NCBI GenBank assembly: GCA_017854655.1
Contig: JAFMHF010000014.1
Coordinates: forward strand, 1-36,689
Direction of reading: 5' to 3'
Origin: Puniceicoccaceae bacterium
GTDB taxonomy: Bacteria > Verrucomicrobiota > Verrucomicrobiia > Opitutales > Coraliomargaritaceae
Length of the DNA stretch: 36,689 nt
Both the position numbers and the translations under genes were made by a program. A model generated the notes under the pieces. The model ran no database searches, was not told the DNA's origin, and saw only the letters and a program-made list of their open reading frames with translations. Shown one piece after another: positions 1 through 8,918 of the stretch. Within the stretch, counting starts at the first letter, position 1; every line of letters begins with the position of its first letter.

Positions 1-802
1 CTTGCGGCTGAAAGCGCTGCCAGACGGGGATCTTCAATTCCTCCTCTAGCTCGCGAATGCGATCTAGGATGATTGGCTTTTGCGCATAGGGATCATCAGG
101 CAAGTCGTTGTGCAACTGCTTTAGGAAGTCATACGCCTCGGCATTCTTGCCCTCTCGTCGCAGGAGTTCGCCATAAATACGGGCGGCGAAATACGGCGCA
201 TCGGGTTGCTGCGATGCGAGTAGAAACCACTTCGCGGCATTCGCAGTGTCTTTCAAGCGATTCAAATAAATCTGCCCAGTCTCCAAGTAGAGTTTCGCTT
301 TATTCGGGTGAAACTCGCGGGCGGTCGCCAACATCGCAAACGCTTGCTCGGCCTGCTCATGGTCGAGCGCCTGCTGACGACTCTCTGGCACATCCGTGTA
401 GCCCCCCTCTTCCTGGATACGCCAGTTCGGCACATCGTAAGCAATCATGCGCGCACCATTGATCCAGAAAAACTCAGGTCGTGGGTCGAGGGTCGTCACC
501 AGCCGCACCATCGCATCGAGCTTCACACGATCGCGTCGCTCCCAAATCGTGTTGGTCCGAATCCAGAGAAAGTCGGCCATCACTGCGCGAAACCCACCGA
601 GCACACCGACGATGAGTCCCTGTCCGAGCGCACCTTCGATCGCCTGCAGATTCATCTCTGGCTGGCGTGCCTTCACCACTTGCCATGCCGGCGCTTCGAT
701 CGGACGCGTGACCACACCGAGCACGACCATCACGAACAGCACGATACTCACACTGCGCGCGCGCAGAAATAATGGATGCTTGAGACAAGTACTGGCAGAC
801 AT
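1..802 (-). CDS. TPR-like membrane-anchored hypothetical protein, partial (runs off window start)
   Basis: Own translation of the minus strand from ATG at 802: MSASTCLKHPLFLRARSVSIVLFVMVVLGVVTRPIEAPAW...GGFRAVMADFLWIRTNTIWERRDRVKLDAMVRLVTTLDPRPEFFW...; open to the window edge, absent from the ORF track because there is no in-window stop. N-terminal TM plus TPR-like helical repeats. Confidence 0.8.
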   Translation of the reverse strand, partial: MSASTCLKHPLFLRARSVSIVLFVMVVLGVVTRPIEAPAWQVVKARQPEMNLQAIEGALGQGLIVGVLGGFRAVMADFLWIRTNTIWERRDRVKLDAMVRLVTTLDPRPEFFWINGARMIAYDVPNWRIQEEGGYTDVPESRQQALDHEQAEQAFAMLATAREFHPNKAKLYLETGQIYLNRLKDTANAAKWFLLASQQPDAPYFAARIYGELLRREGKNAEAYDFLKQLHNDLPDDPYAQKPIILDRIRELEEELKIPVWQRFQPQ

Positions 803-805
803 CAG

Positions 806-1648
806 CTAGATCTCCCGCTTTTTGAAGTTCACCTGCGCGAGCAGGATGAAGGCAACGGTATAAATCAATCCGTAGCCGACAATCTGCAGCACGGTGCCTA
901 TCGGCAGCGGAGTGCTGGAAGCGAACACCAGTTGATCGCCGACATTGAACAATTGAAAATTCGGAAAGATCAGCCCAAGCACACGCACCAACCACGCCCC
1001 GACGCCCTGCTCCATTGAGGAATACGCATCGCGTGCGATGTATTGCAGCTGGCAAATAATCAGCATGAAGAACGACACCACCACGGTGTACAGATTCGTA
1101 TTCGAGAAGCTGGCAATGAACAAAGCGATCGCGCTCAATATGCCAAACTTCATCCACTGCAGCAGCCCGAAGATAAATAAATCGCCATAACGGATCAAAC
1201 GCCCATCGACAAACTCCTCGCCGAGACGCGCCATCAGGGTCGTCTCGCGCCAATAGAGGATGCCGCTTAGCACTAGTATAATGACGGTGGTAAAGACCAG
1301 CATCAGCATGTGCGCACCAAGAAATTTACCGGCGAGAAACTCCAACTTGTAAATCGGCTTGGCCAGCATCGTCAACGCGGTGCGATTCTCGATCTCGCTA
1401 AAGAATAACTGCGTCGTGGCCGCAATCGACAGAATCGAGCCAAAGAAGAACAGCGCGCCAAAGCCAAAGTCGGTGACGAACTTGAGCTCGCCCGTGCCGA
1501 AGTCGAACTGCTGGAAGAAGGTCGAGCTGGCGACCAGCGCCACCGAAATCAGCAGCAGCGAGTTGAAAAACTTCTGCCGCACCGCTTCGAGAAACGTGTT
1601 GCCGGCGATCAGCCGAACACGAGAAATAGAATCAATTAATCCGCTCAT
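806..1648 (-). CDS. ABC-2 type transporter permease
   Basis: Protein from MSGLIDSISRVRLIAGNTFLEAVRQKFFNSLLLISVALV..., multiple TM segments; start trimmed from the tracked ORF, giving a 4-nt overlap with the upstream ATPase gene. Confidence 0.85.
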   Translation of the reverse strand: MSGLIDSISRVRLIAGNTFLEAVRQKFFNSLLLISVALVASSTFFQQFDFGTGELKFVTDFGFGALFFFGSILSIAATTQLFFSEIENRTALTMLAKPIYKLEFLAGKFLGAHMLMLVFTTVIILVLSGILYWRETTLMARLGEEFVDGRLIRYGDLFIFGLLQWMKFGILSAIALFIASFSNTNLYTVVVSFFMLIICQLQYIARDAYSSMEQGVGAWLVRVLGLIFPNFQLFNVGDQLVFASSTPLPIGTVLQIVGYGLIYTVAFILLAQVNFKKREI

Positions 1649-2535
1649 TGTACGCCTCCTTCTGTCTGTGATTCTGCGCTGCGCGCCGCTTCGCGTTGTT
1701 CGACTTCTTGTAAAAAGAACGAATCTAAGCTCAATCGCGGCTTCTCTACTCGGCAAAGCTGACCGCCCTGCTCGGCAATTGTCTTCTCCACCGCCGCACG
1801 CCCTGCGGCACTCAGACCTTGAACCACCAGCGACTGCGCATCTTTCTCCTGCACCAGATCGTCCACGCGGCCCTCGCGAACCAATTTGCCACGGTGTAAA
1901 ATCGCCACGCGGTCACACAGCCCTTCGATTTGAGCCAATAAGTGTGAGCAAAGCAGCACCGTCTTACCACGACGCTTCAGCTCACGAATGATCTCCGCAA
2001 TCGCCGCCGAACCGAGTGGATCAACGCCCGCAGTGGGCTCATCGAGAATCACCAGTTGCGGATCATGCACCAGTGCTTGTGCCAGTCCGATGCGTTGCAA
2101 CATCCCCTTCGAATACGTGCCGACGCGGCGATGTGCCGCTTCAGTCATGCCAACCAACTCGATCACCTCATCGACTTGTTTGGCGATTTTGCCACGCGAA
2201 ACACCACAAATCCGAGCGTAGAAGCGCACCAGCTCGCGGCCAGACAGGTAGCGGTAGAAATACGGTGCTTCGGGCAGAAAGCCCACACTATGCCGCGCGG
2301 CCACTGTGTGGCTGGGCTTGCCATAAATTTGGCACTCGCCCAGCGAAGCATCGAGTAGGCCGAGGACGACCTTGATCGTGGTGCTCTTGCCGGAGCCATT
2401 CGGCCCGATCAGGCCGAAAATTTCGTTATCGCCGACTTCGAGAGTCAAATCGTCGACCGCACGGAGCTTCACCCCACGCATGCCGACGGAAAAATCCTTG
2501 GTCAGGCCCTTAATACTAATCGCTGGATGACTCAT
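1645..2535 (-). CDS. ABC transporter ATP-binding protein
   Basis: Walker A GPNGSGKST, signature-like YSKGMLQRIGLAQAL, Walker B LVILDEPTAGVDP. Confidence 0.95.
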   Translation of the reverse strand: MSHPAISIKGLTKDFSVGMRGVKLRAVDDLTLEVGDNEIFGLIGPNGSGKSTTIKVVLGLLDASLGECQIYGKPSHTVAARHSVGFLPEAPYFYRYLSGRELVRFYARICGVSRGKIAKQVDEVIELVGMTEAAHRRVGTYSKGMLQRIGLAQALVHDPQLVILDEPTAGVDPLGSAAIAEIIRELKRRGKTVLLCSHLLAQIEGLCDRVAILHRGKLVREGRVDDLVQEKDAQSLVVQGLSAAGRAAVEKTIAEQGGQLCRVEKPRLSLDSFFLQEVEQREAARSAESQTEGGVQ

Positions 2536-2536
2536 A

Positions 2537-2818
2537 TTATTGTAAAATACGGAAACTTTGGCAGGTACGTGGGCCGCTGTCGGTCTTGATCTCAGTCTGG
2601 CGGATGTAGCTTTTCAACTCTTCGGCCACCGCCTCCTGAAAAGCCTGTACTTCGGACTCCTCGCCTTCGGCACAGAGATGCACACGCCCATCAGTGAGGT
2701 TTTGCACCGTGCCAGCCACCTCGAAGCCCTTCGCCACGCTCATGGTCTGATAGCGAAACCCGACGCCTTGGACGTGGCCCTCGAACCAACAGTTCATACG
2801 GAAAATACTTGAAGTCAT
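2537..2818 (-). CDS. acyP: Acylphosphatase
   Basis: MTSSIFRMNCWFEGHVQGVGFRYQT...VAGTVQNLTDGRV: acylphosphatase GxVQGVGFR motif; start trimmed by 12 residues. Confidence 0.9.
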   Translation of the reverse strand: MTSSIFRMNCWFEGHVQGVGFRYQTMSVAKGFEVAGTVQNLTDGRVHLCAEGEESEVQAFQEAVAEELKSYIRQTEIKTDSGPRTCQSFRILQ

Positions 2819-2991
2819 ACTTAGAAGATCGGGGAGAGCGTGCAGAATTGGCACAACGGATGCTTTAAAATTTTATAGTATATGCCTGCCTTCGCGATTC
2901 AATCAAAGCAAAATCAGCTCAAACTGAAAAGGGAGTTGATTTTTGAAATGAAAAATACAGATTCAGCAGCATCGGATCTGATCCGACAACT

Positions 2992-3684
2992 ATGAGCGAT
3001 CCAAATTTTGAGCATTCCGACGGTAACTGGGACGAAACACCCAGCGAGCCACATTGGAATGAATACCAATGGCGCAAGTATCTAAAAGGTTCAGACCAAG
3101 ATACCGCCAAGTTTCTTTCGATCTACAACACTCTCAAGCACAAGCCCAACCATCTCGATGAAGTCGCCGTGCAGATGGGCTGGGATGCTGAAGATATCTC
3201 GCTGACCGACGAATTTAGCACGCCGGAGTCCGCAGAAGAGGCCGAGGCGCGTTTCGATGCCAACGACAATGCCCCTTACACCCTGCATCGCCACCCTGTG
3301 ATTGTGGTGACCCGCGCCTTGTACCGCTATCTGCACCAGAGCTGGGAACACTACATGGCGCACAGCCAGAATTATCTCTCGCCGCAGCTCTGCTGGAACT
3401 ACGCCAACAGCCTGCATCAGGCAGAAATGAACGTCCTATTGTCCATTCAGGCCATCGACCTTGGTGATTTCGGTCTGACCATTTGCCATCTCAAGAATAG
3501 CCTGAGTGCGCTTAACCAAACTTTAGCCCTACTCGACCAAGTTACACATTCGGACCCAGAATTCCTCGCCAGCTTTCGCCAGGAAAACCAGATCCGGATA
3601 TTTGACCTGCGCGAGATGTGGATCCGTGTGATGAGCGACTGCCGTATTGAGTGCAAGCGTCGCCCTGGCGGAGACCAGGACTAA
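2992..3684 (+). CDS. Hypothetical protein, 230 aa
   Basis: Long ORF MSDPNFEHSDGNWDETPSEPHWNEYQWRKYLKGSDQD..., followed closely by a co-directional gene; no family recognised. Confidence 0.75.
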   Translation: MSDPNFEHSDGNWDETPSEPHWNEYQWRKYLKGSDQDTAKFLSIYNTLKHKPNHLDEVAVQMGWDAEDISLTDEFSTPESAEEAEARFDANDNAPYTLHRHPVIVVTRALYRYLHQSWEHYMAHSQNYLSPQLCWNYANSLHQAEMNVLLSIQAIDLGDFGLTICHLKNSLSALNQTLALLDQVTHSDPEFLASFRQENQIRIFDLREMWIRVMSDCRIECKRRPGGDQD

Positions 3685-3705
3685 TCCTTAATTTTCAAGA
3701 GAGTT

Positions 3706-4527
3706 ATGCGTAACATACGCCGTTTCTTTGGTTGGCTTAAGCGTTCAGATCCTGCTCGCAAGGCTGCACGTTCACAGCTCAAAGCAGCTAAACGCGGGGA
3801 TCGTGAGCAATATCTAGCACTGGCCTCCAACTACATCGATCTGGCGCAGACGTTTTTCGGCTGCTCCTTTGCCGAACCGACCGAGCTGCGCATCGCGCGC
3901 GTCACACAGTTATTCAATGAGCTATGGCAAAACCTGCCCTACTCAGAGCGGCTCTCCGACTTCGAGTTCATGCTCGCCCAAGCCTTGATCGAAAGCACTT
4001 CCGACCAAGCCCTAACCACCTCAACTGAAGCGCTTGTCATCAAGCTGCGCATGCTAAGCCCACAGTCCCGCTTCGCATTTCTCGCCTACGCTTTTGGCAA
4101 CTGGCCGCTACGCTGGATCGCCCTCGTCATGCGCATCAAGCCAGTAGCCCTGCACCGCCTACTCTCCGAGGCACGTTGCGAACTCTGCAGTATTAGTTGG
4201 GAGTCACTCGCAAATGAAGAGCGAGATTGCCTCGAAGCCATCAGCGCCAAACTCGAGACCTGCCCAGATATTCGCGCCAACAAATCGCTCAGTAAACGCA
4301 GTAGCGCTTATCCCCGCGTCAAGGAGATCAAAGCCCACTGGCTAGAGCTCCGTTCCGATCTCGTCGAAGTGCGCATGCGCTATGTACTCAACCAAGGCGA
4401 ACGCGAACAATTACTCTCGAACATACTCGACGTAATTGCCGACAGTTCGATGCAGCGCCCCGCGCTCGTCGATCGCATGGTCAACACCGTGCATTTCTCA
4501 CGTCACTCGAAAATCAAAGTCTCGTAA
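3706..4527 (+). CDS. Divergent sigma-70/ECF-like protein (tentative)
   Basis: Order of segments resembles sigma region 2 (AAKRGDREQYLALASNYIDLAQTFF...LFNELWQNLPYSERLSDFEFMLAQALIE) and region 4 (LRMLSPQSRFAFLAYAFGNWPLRWIALVMRIKPVALHRLLSEARCEL). Confidence 0.6.
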   Translation: MRNIRRFFGWLKRSDPARKAARSQLKAAKRGDREQYLALASNYIDLAQTFFGCSFAEPTELRIARVTQLFNELWQNLPYSERLSDFEFMLAQALIESTSDQALTTSTEALVIKLRMLSPQSRFAFLAYAFGNWPLRWIALVMRIKPVALHRLLSEARCELCSISWESLANEERDCLEAISAKLETCPDIRANKSLSKRSSAYPRVKEIKAHWLELRSDLVEVRMRYVLNQGEREQLLSNILDVIADSSMQRPALVDRMVNTVHFSRHSKIKVS

Positions 4528-4535
4528 AAGTTACA

Positions 4536-5873
4536 ATGTTTCCAACACCCCGACAGCTCACCGCATTATTTTTCCTCAGCTGCATCACTGCAAGTGCCTA
4601 CTTACGGGCCGACATCGTCGCCGGCCCCATGCTCGGCCATATCGACATGCGCGAAGCCACCATCTGGGTGCAGACCGATGCCCCCGCCATTGTCCGCGTC
4701 GCCTACGCCGAGCAAGGGCAAGCCAATGCGCTGCGCTGGAGCGATGCCGTCCAGACTAGCAACGCCCTCAATAACACCGCGACCTTAACACTCAACGCAG
4801 TCGAGCCTGGCAAGAAATACAACTACCGTATCGAGCTCGACGGCACGCTCACCGAAGAGCAAAATACCTTAAAGACACCGACCAACTATGTTGGCCGCAC
4901 CCCGCCCCCCGACCTGCGCATTGCCGTCGGCGGCGCACACTATGTCACCGAAGAAGGCTTCGAGCCGCCTTATCAAATCCTCGGCGGAGGTTATGGTATT
5001 TTTTCCAGTATTCTTAGCGAAAAGCCAGAACTCATGATCTGGACTGGCAACACCGCGCATTTGCGCGACAGTGACTGGGCCTCTCAAAGCGGTACGCTCA
5101 AACGATTTGGTAAAGCGCGCAGTGTCTCCGAACTTCAGCCCCTGCTCGCGCGCATCCCACACTATGCCACTTGGAGCAACTCCGATTACGGAACCGTAAA
5201 CGCTGGTAAGTTTTACTCTTACCGCCAAGACGTCGAAGATAGCTTCAATGCCTACTGGCCCAAGCCCGTCGAAGTCGCAAGTTTAGATGGCATCACCACA
5301 CGCTTCCGCCGCTCAGACGTCGATTTTTTCATGCTCGATACTCGTAGCTATCGAGACGATGCACCCGCCAGCGACCGCCTGCCACAAATGCTCGGAAAAG
5401 CGCAGATCGAATGGCTTCGGCAGGAAATTATCAACAGCAGCGCGACCTTTAAAGTCATCATCGCCGGCGCACCGATTCTCAACCCTGCAGACAATCGCAA
5501 CAATCTCAGCTACGCCGAACGCGAGCACGGGGAACTCCTGCAAATGCTCCGTAACGAACGTATCGCTGGGCTCTTTTTCATCAGCGGCGGCAAGTATTAT
5601 GGCGAGCTCACCCGACTCGTGCAGGCCAACAGCTACAATCTGTTCGACCTCACACTCGGACCGCTCACGGCCAATTCGATAAACAATCAGGATGAGCTCA
5701 ACTTCTTCCGGATGCCCGGCACCAGCACCTTCGAACGCCACTTTGCCCTACTCGACTTCACCGGCCCCGAAGAAGACCGCGCCATCAGCATTCGCGTCAT
5801 GAGCATGGCAGGCACAGAACTGTGGCAACGCACTATCAAAGCCAGCCAGCTCCAACCCGCCGAGGCTGAATAG
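4536..5873 (+). CDS. Secreted PhoD/alkaline-phosphatase-D-like protein, apparently catalytically degenerate
   Basis: Signal peptide-like N-terminus LTALFFLSCITASAYLRA, then fibronectin-like PhoD N domain IVAGPMLGHIDMREATIWVQTDAPAIVRVAY, then MIWTGNTAHLRDSDW, FMLDTRSYRD, MLGKAQIEWLRQEIINSSATFKVIIAG, LFFISGGKYYGELTRL. Confidence 0.85.
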   Translation: MFPTPRQLTALFFLSCITASAYLRADIVAGPMLGHIDMREATIWVQTDAPAIVRVAYAEQGQANALRWSDAVQTSNALNNTATLTLNAVEPGKKYNYRIELDGTLTEEQNTLKTPTNYVGRTPPPDLRIAVGGAHYVTEEGFEPPYQILGGGYGIFSSILSEKPELMIWTGNTAHLRDSDWASQSGTLKRFGKARSVSELQPLLARIPHYATWSNSDYGTVNAGKFYSYRQDVEDSFNAYWPKPVEVASLDGITTRFRRSDVDFFMLDTRSYRDDAPASDRLPQMLGKAQIEWLRQEIINSSATFKVIIAGAPILNPADNRNNLSYAEREHGELLQMLRNERIAGLFFISGGKYYGELTRLVQANSYNLFDLTLGPLTANSINNQDELNFFRMPGTSTFERHFALLDFTGPEEDRAISIRVMSMAGTELWQRTIKASQLQPAEAE

Positions 5874-6002
5874 AGCCTTGGCTTACCGAGCGCTGCGCGT
5901 CGTGCAGGAAACAGAGCCAGATTTCTTTCAATCGAGCGCGGCCGCCCTCAGCTTTAGGTGTCAGAGTCAACCATCACAACCAGAGCCTAATTGCTAAGTC
6001 AC

Positions 6003-6686
6003 ATGTTTCCAGACGCCTCCAACTCAACTCCAGCGCTCGACATCATCGACTGGGGACGCACCGAGTATCAAGCCGCGCTGGAGCGGCAAAAAGCCCTAGT
6101 CCTTCTGAGGCGTACAGGCGAGGCGCCTGACACACTAGTATTTACCGAGCACGCCCCCGTATTTACGATCGGCATGCGCAAGGGTGCCGAGCAACACCTG
6201 ATCTGGAACGAAGCGCAACTCAAAGCAAAAGGTCTGCAAGTGATCCGTAGCAACCGCGGCGGCGACATTACTTACCACGGCCCCGGCCAAATCGTCGGCT
6301 ACCCAATCATCTCTCTTCAAGCACGGCGTGACCTACACACCTACCTACGCGACCTCGAAGAAGTTGTCATCCGCACCCTCGCCACCTTCGGGCTGCAGAC
6401 TGCTCGACGCGACGGCCAGACAGGCATCTGGCTCGACACACGTAAAATATGCGCAATCGGCGTGGCTGTGCGCAGCTGGGTGACTTACCACGGCTTCGCA
6501 CTCAACGTGAATCCCGACATGAGTCATTTCGCTGGTATCGTGCCCTGTGGCATCACCGACGGCACCGTCACCTCGATGCAAGCTGAACTCGGCGAAACAA
6601 TAGACCTAGATGACGTACAAGCGCGATTAGCAGTTGAATTTAAGAACGTTTTTCGGAACACTGCCGCACCTCATGAACAATCGTAA
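6003..6686 (+). CDS. lipB: Lipoyl(octanoyl) transferase
   Basis: RGGDITYHGPGQIVGYPI, KICAIGVAVRSWVTYHGFALNVNPD: LipB motifs. Confidence 0.96.
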   Translation: MFPDASNSTPALDIIDWGRTEYQAALERQKALVLLRRTGEAPDTLVFTEHAPVFTIGMRKGAEQHLIWNEAQLKAKGLQVIRSNRGGDITYHGPGQIVGYPIISLQARRDLHTYLRDLEEVVIRTLATFGLQTARRDGQTGIWLDTRKICAIGVAVRSWVTYHGFALNVNPDMSHFAGIVPCGITDGTVTSMQAELGETIDLDDVQARLAVEFKNVFRNTAAPHEQS

Positions 6687-7596
6687 ACCAGAATGGCTCC
6701 GAGCGAAGCTGCCCACCAGCGTCGAATACAAGGCAGTACGCGAGATCGTTGACACCAACGACCTGCACACCGTCTGTAAAAGCGCTCAGTGCCCAAATAT
6801 GGGCGAGTGTTGGTCGCGGGGTACCGCGACTGTCATGATCCTCGGTAACATCTGCACGCGTTCGTGCACCTTCTGCGCGATTAACACAGGTCGCCCGACT
6901 GAGCTTGATCTCGGCGAGCCCGCCCGTGTCGCCGAATCAATTGCCAAGATGAATTTGAAGCACGCCGTGATCACCTCCGTGGCACGCGATGACCTAAAAG
7001 ACGGCGGCGCCGCAGTATGGGCCGCCACCATCCGCGCGATCCATCACCGCTCCCCCGAGTGTGCAGTCGAAGTACTCACCGCGGACTTCCGCGGACAGCA
7101 GGAATACCTCGACGTCGTGCTCGACGCTTGCCCCGATATTTTCAATCACAACCTTGAGACGGTCGAGCGCCTGCAACGCCCGATTCGTAAGACCGCCCGC
7201 TACGACCGCTCCCTCTGGGTGCTGAAACATGCCAAGTCTCGGGGCTTCACCACCAAATCCGGCATCATGCTCGGCATTGGTGAGAAGGAAGAAGAGATCA
7301 AACAAGTTCTCCAAGATATGCAAAAAGTCGGTGTCGATATTTTGACGATCGGCCAATACCTGCAACCCAGCAAAAAGCATCAACCAATCGATCGTTGGGT
7401 GACACCTGAAGAATTTGCCCAGTGGAAAGAATACGCCTTCAGTATCGGCTTCGGCGCCTGTGAATCGGGGCCACTCGTCCGCTCCTCTTATCACGCCGAA
7501 GAACAGTCTGCGATGTTTGACGTCCGCGCCCGCCGCAAAGCAATGCTCGACGCCCAACAAGCTGGAAAAGAAACCGCCGAAGTCGTCCCCGTCTAG
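6673..7596 (+). CDS. lipA: Lipoyl synthase (radical SAM)
   Basis: CKSAQCPNMGECW and CTRSCTFCAI cluster motifs; start chosen at MNNRKPEWLRAKLP, overlapping lipB by 14 nt. Confidence 0.97.
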   Translation: MNNRKPEWLRAKLPTSVEYKAVREIVDTNDLHTVCKSAQCPNMGECWSRGTATVMILGNICTRSCTFCAINTGRPTELDLGEPARVAESIAKMNLKHAVITSVARDDLKDGGAAVWAATIRAIHHRSPECAVEVLTADFRGQQEYLDVVLDACPDIFNHNLETVERLQRPIRKTARYDRSLWVLKHAKSRGFTTKSGIMLGIGEKEEEIKQVLQDMQKVGVDILTIGQYLQPSKKHQPIDRWVTPEEFAQWKEYAFSIGFGACESGPLVRSSYHAEEQSAMFDVRARRKAMLDAQQAGKETAEVVPV

Positions 7597-7702
7597 CGCT
7601 CGATCAATTAATTGATTTAACAGTCATCGCTTTTTTGTGCCTCAGCGCATATCATTGACAGTAATGATCTAAAACTCGTCAGCCGTTAGCACAAGAGGAC
7701 CT

Positions 7703-7759
7703 ATGAGTAGACCTAAAAAAACACGTGCAAGCCGACCCACGATGCGTATTGTTACGTAA
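7703..7759 (+). CDS. Putative 18-aa leader/small protein upstream of ACT gene
   Basis: atgagtagacctaaaaaaacacgtgcaagccgacccacgatgcgtattgttacgtaa = [18 protein letters not shown]; preceded by an AGAGGA Shine-Dalgarno-like sequence; stop is 2 nt before the next ATG. Confidence 0.45.
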   Translation: MSRPKKTRASRPTMRIVT

Positions 7760-7761
7760 CT

Positions 7762-8223
7762 ATGTCGACAGAAGTGATACGCAGACCAGGAGCTTTTCGC
7801 CCCGTCATTCAATTTTCGATCCACGCCGATAATAAAGTCGGCCGGCTCAACGAAATTATCGGCTTACTTTCTATCCACGAAGTACACATCATGGCACTTT
7901 CGATTCTCGACACAACAGATAGCTCAATCATTCGCATCATTGTCGACTACCCAGAAGAAGCACAAAAGTTACTCATCGAACATCAATTCTCTTTCGTGCA
8001 AAGTGAACTCCTCGCAGTTGAATTAACCAGTGAGGCAGATATTAAGAAAGTCACTGCGGCACTCGTGCAGGCGGAAATCAACATCCACTACACCTATCCT
8101 TTCGTCTCGCGCCCAAATAATCGCTCCGCGCTGGCAATCAGCCTAGAGGATAACGAACTCGCAGCTGAAACGATCACTCTGCATCAGCTAAAAATTATCG
8201 GCCAGGACGATATCGCTCGATAA
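7762..8223 (+). CDS. ACT domain-containing protein
   Basis: [50 protein letters not shown]: two ACT-like beta-alpha-beta segments. Confidence 0.85.
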   Translation: MSTEVIRRPGAFRPVIQFSIHADNKVGRLNEIIGLLSIHEVHIMALSILDTTDSSIIRIIVDYPEEAQKLLIEHQFSFVQSELLAVELTSEADIKKVTAALVQAEINIHYTYPFVSRPNNRSALAISLEDNELAAETITLHQLKIIGQDDIAR

Positions 8224-8284
8224 AAACGATATTTCGGACGAGCAAGTCTTGCGGCCTGCAGTAAAACTCTAGTAAGTTCATCAA

Positions 8285-8911
8285 ATGCCCCGCACACGAT
8301 CTCGCGCTAATACCGAAGAAAAGTTTCTCAATGCTGTATTGGAGTTGGTTGCGCAGGATGGTTGCTGCGCCTTGGGAGTCAACGCAGTCGCACACAAAGC
8401 AGGTGCCGATAAAGTGCTGATATATCGCTATTTCGGGAATCTACAGGGCCTCTTACTTCGAGCTGCGGAGAGCCGACAATGGCTACCTTCGCTGGATGAG
8501 CTCCTGAACTCGGTCAAACTTGAAGCGGATCTGCCTGCCGCTGAAATCATTCATCCACTCGCTCGCGTATTAACCCACCACATCCGTGCCGACAGAGCCA
8601 CGCACCAGATACTTCGCTGGCGCAAGGCCGAGGCCAACCCACTCACTGAGCATTTCTCAAAGCAATGGAAAGAGATATGGCAAAAACTCTCTGAACATCT
8701 ATCGATTGGCTTGGACTACGATGCGCGCGAAAATTGGAAACGATTGACGGAACTGACTGCACTGATCATCGAAGCTGAGCTGTGTGATGAGCGCGTCAAC
8801 ACTGGTTGTATTGATCTCATCGCATGTGGCATTGTGACGGGTCGTGTGACACAGGAAGCAACGACCAATGAGTATCTAATCGAAGACCAGTTGCCGACCA
8901 ACTTACTTTAA
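8285..8911 (+). CDS. TetR/AcrR family transcriptional regulator
   Basis: N-terminal HTH FLNAVLELVAQDGCCALGVNAVAHKAGADKVLIYRYFGNLQGLL. Confidence 0.88.
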   Translation: MPRTRSRANTEEKFLNAVLELVAQDGCCALGVNAVAHKAGADKVLIYRYFGNLQGLLLRAAESRQWLPSLDELLNSVKLEADLPAAEIIHPLARVLTHHIRADRATHQILRWRKAEANPLTEHFSKQWKEIWQKLSEHLSIGLDYDARENWKRLTELTALIIEAELCDERVNTGCIDLIACGIVTGRVTQEATTNEYLIEDQLPTNLL

Positions 8912-8918
8912 GGCATCA

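Noticed and set aside
474-1253. 259-aa minus-strand ORF
   Set aside because: Alternative frame of the ABC permease and TPR genes; low-complexity Arg/Ala/Asp composition typical of shadow ORFs.
5313-5741. 142-aa minus-strand ORF antisense to the PhoD-like gene
   Set aside because: Shadow ORF; the sense frame shows clear family similarity.
6994-7560. 188-aa minus-strand ORF antisense to lipA
   Set aside because: Shadow ORF opposite a highly conserved radical SAM enzyme; no domain features.
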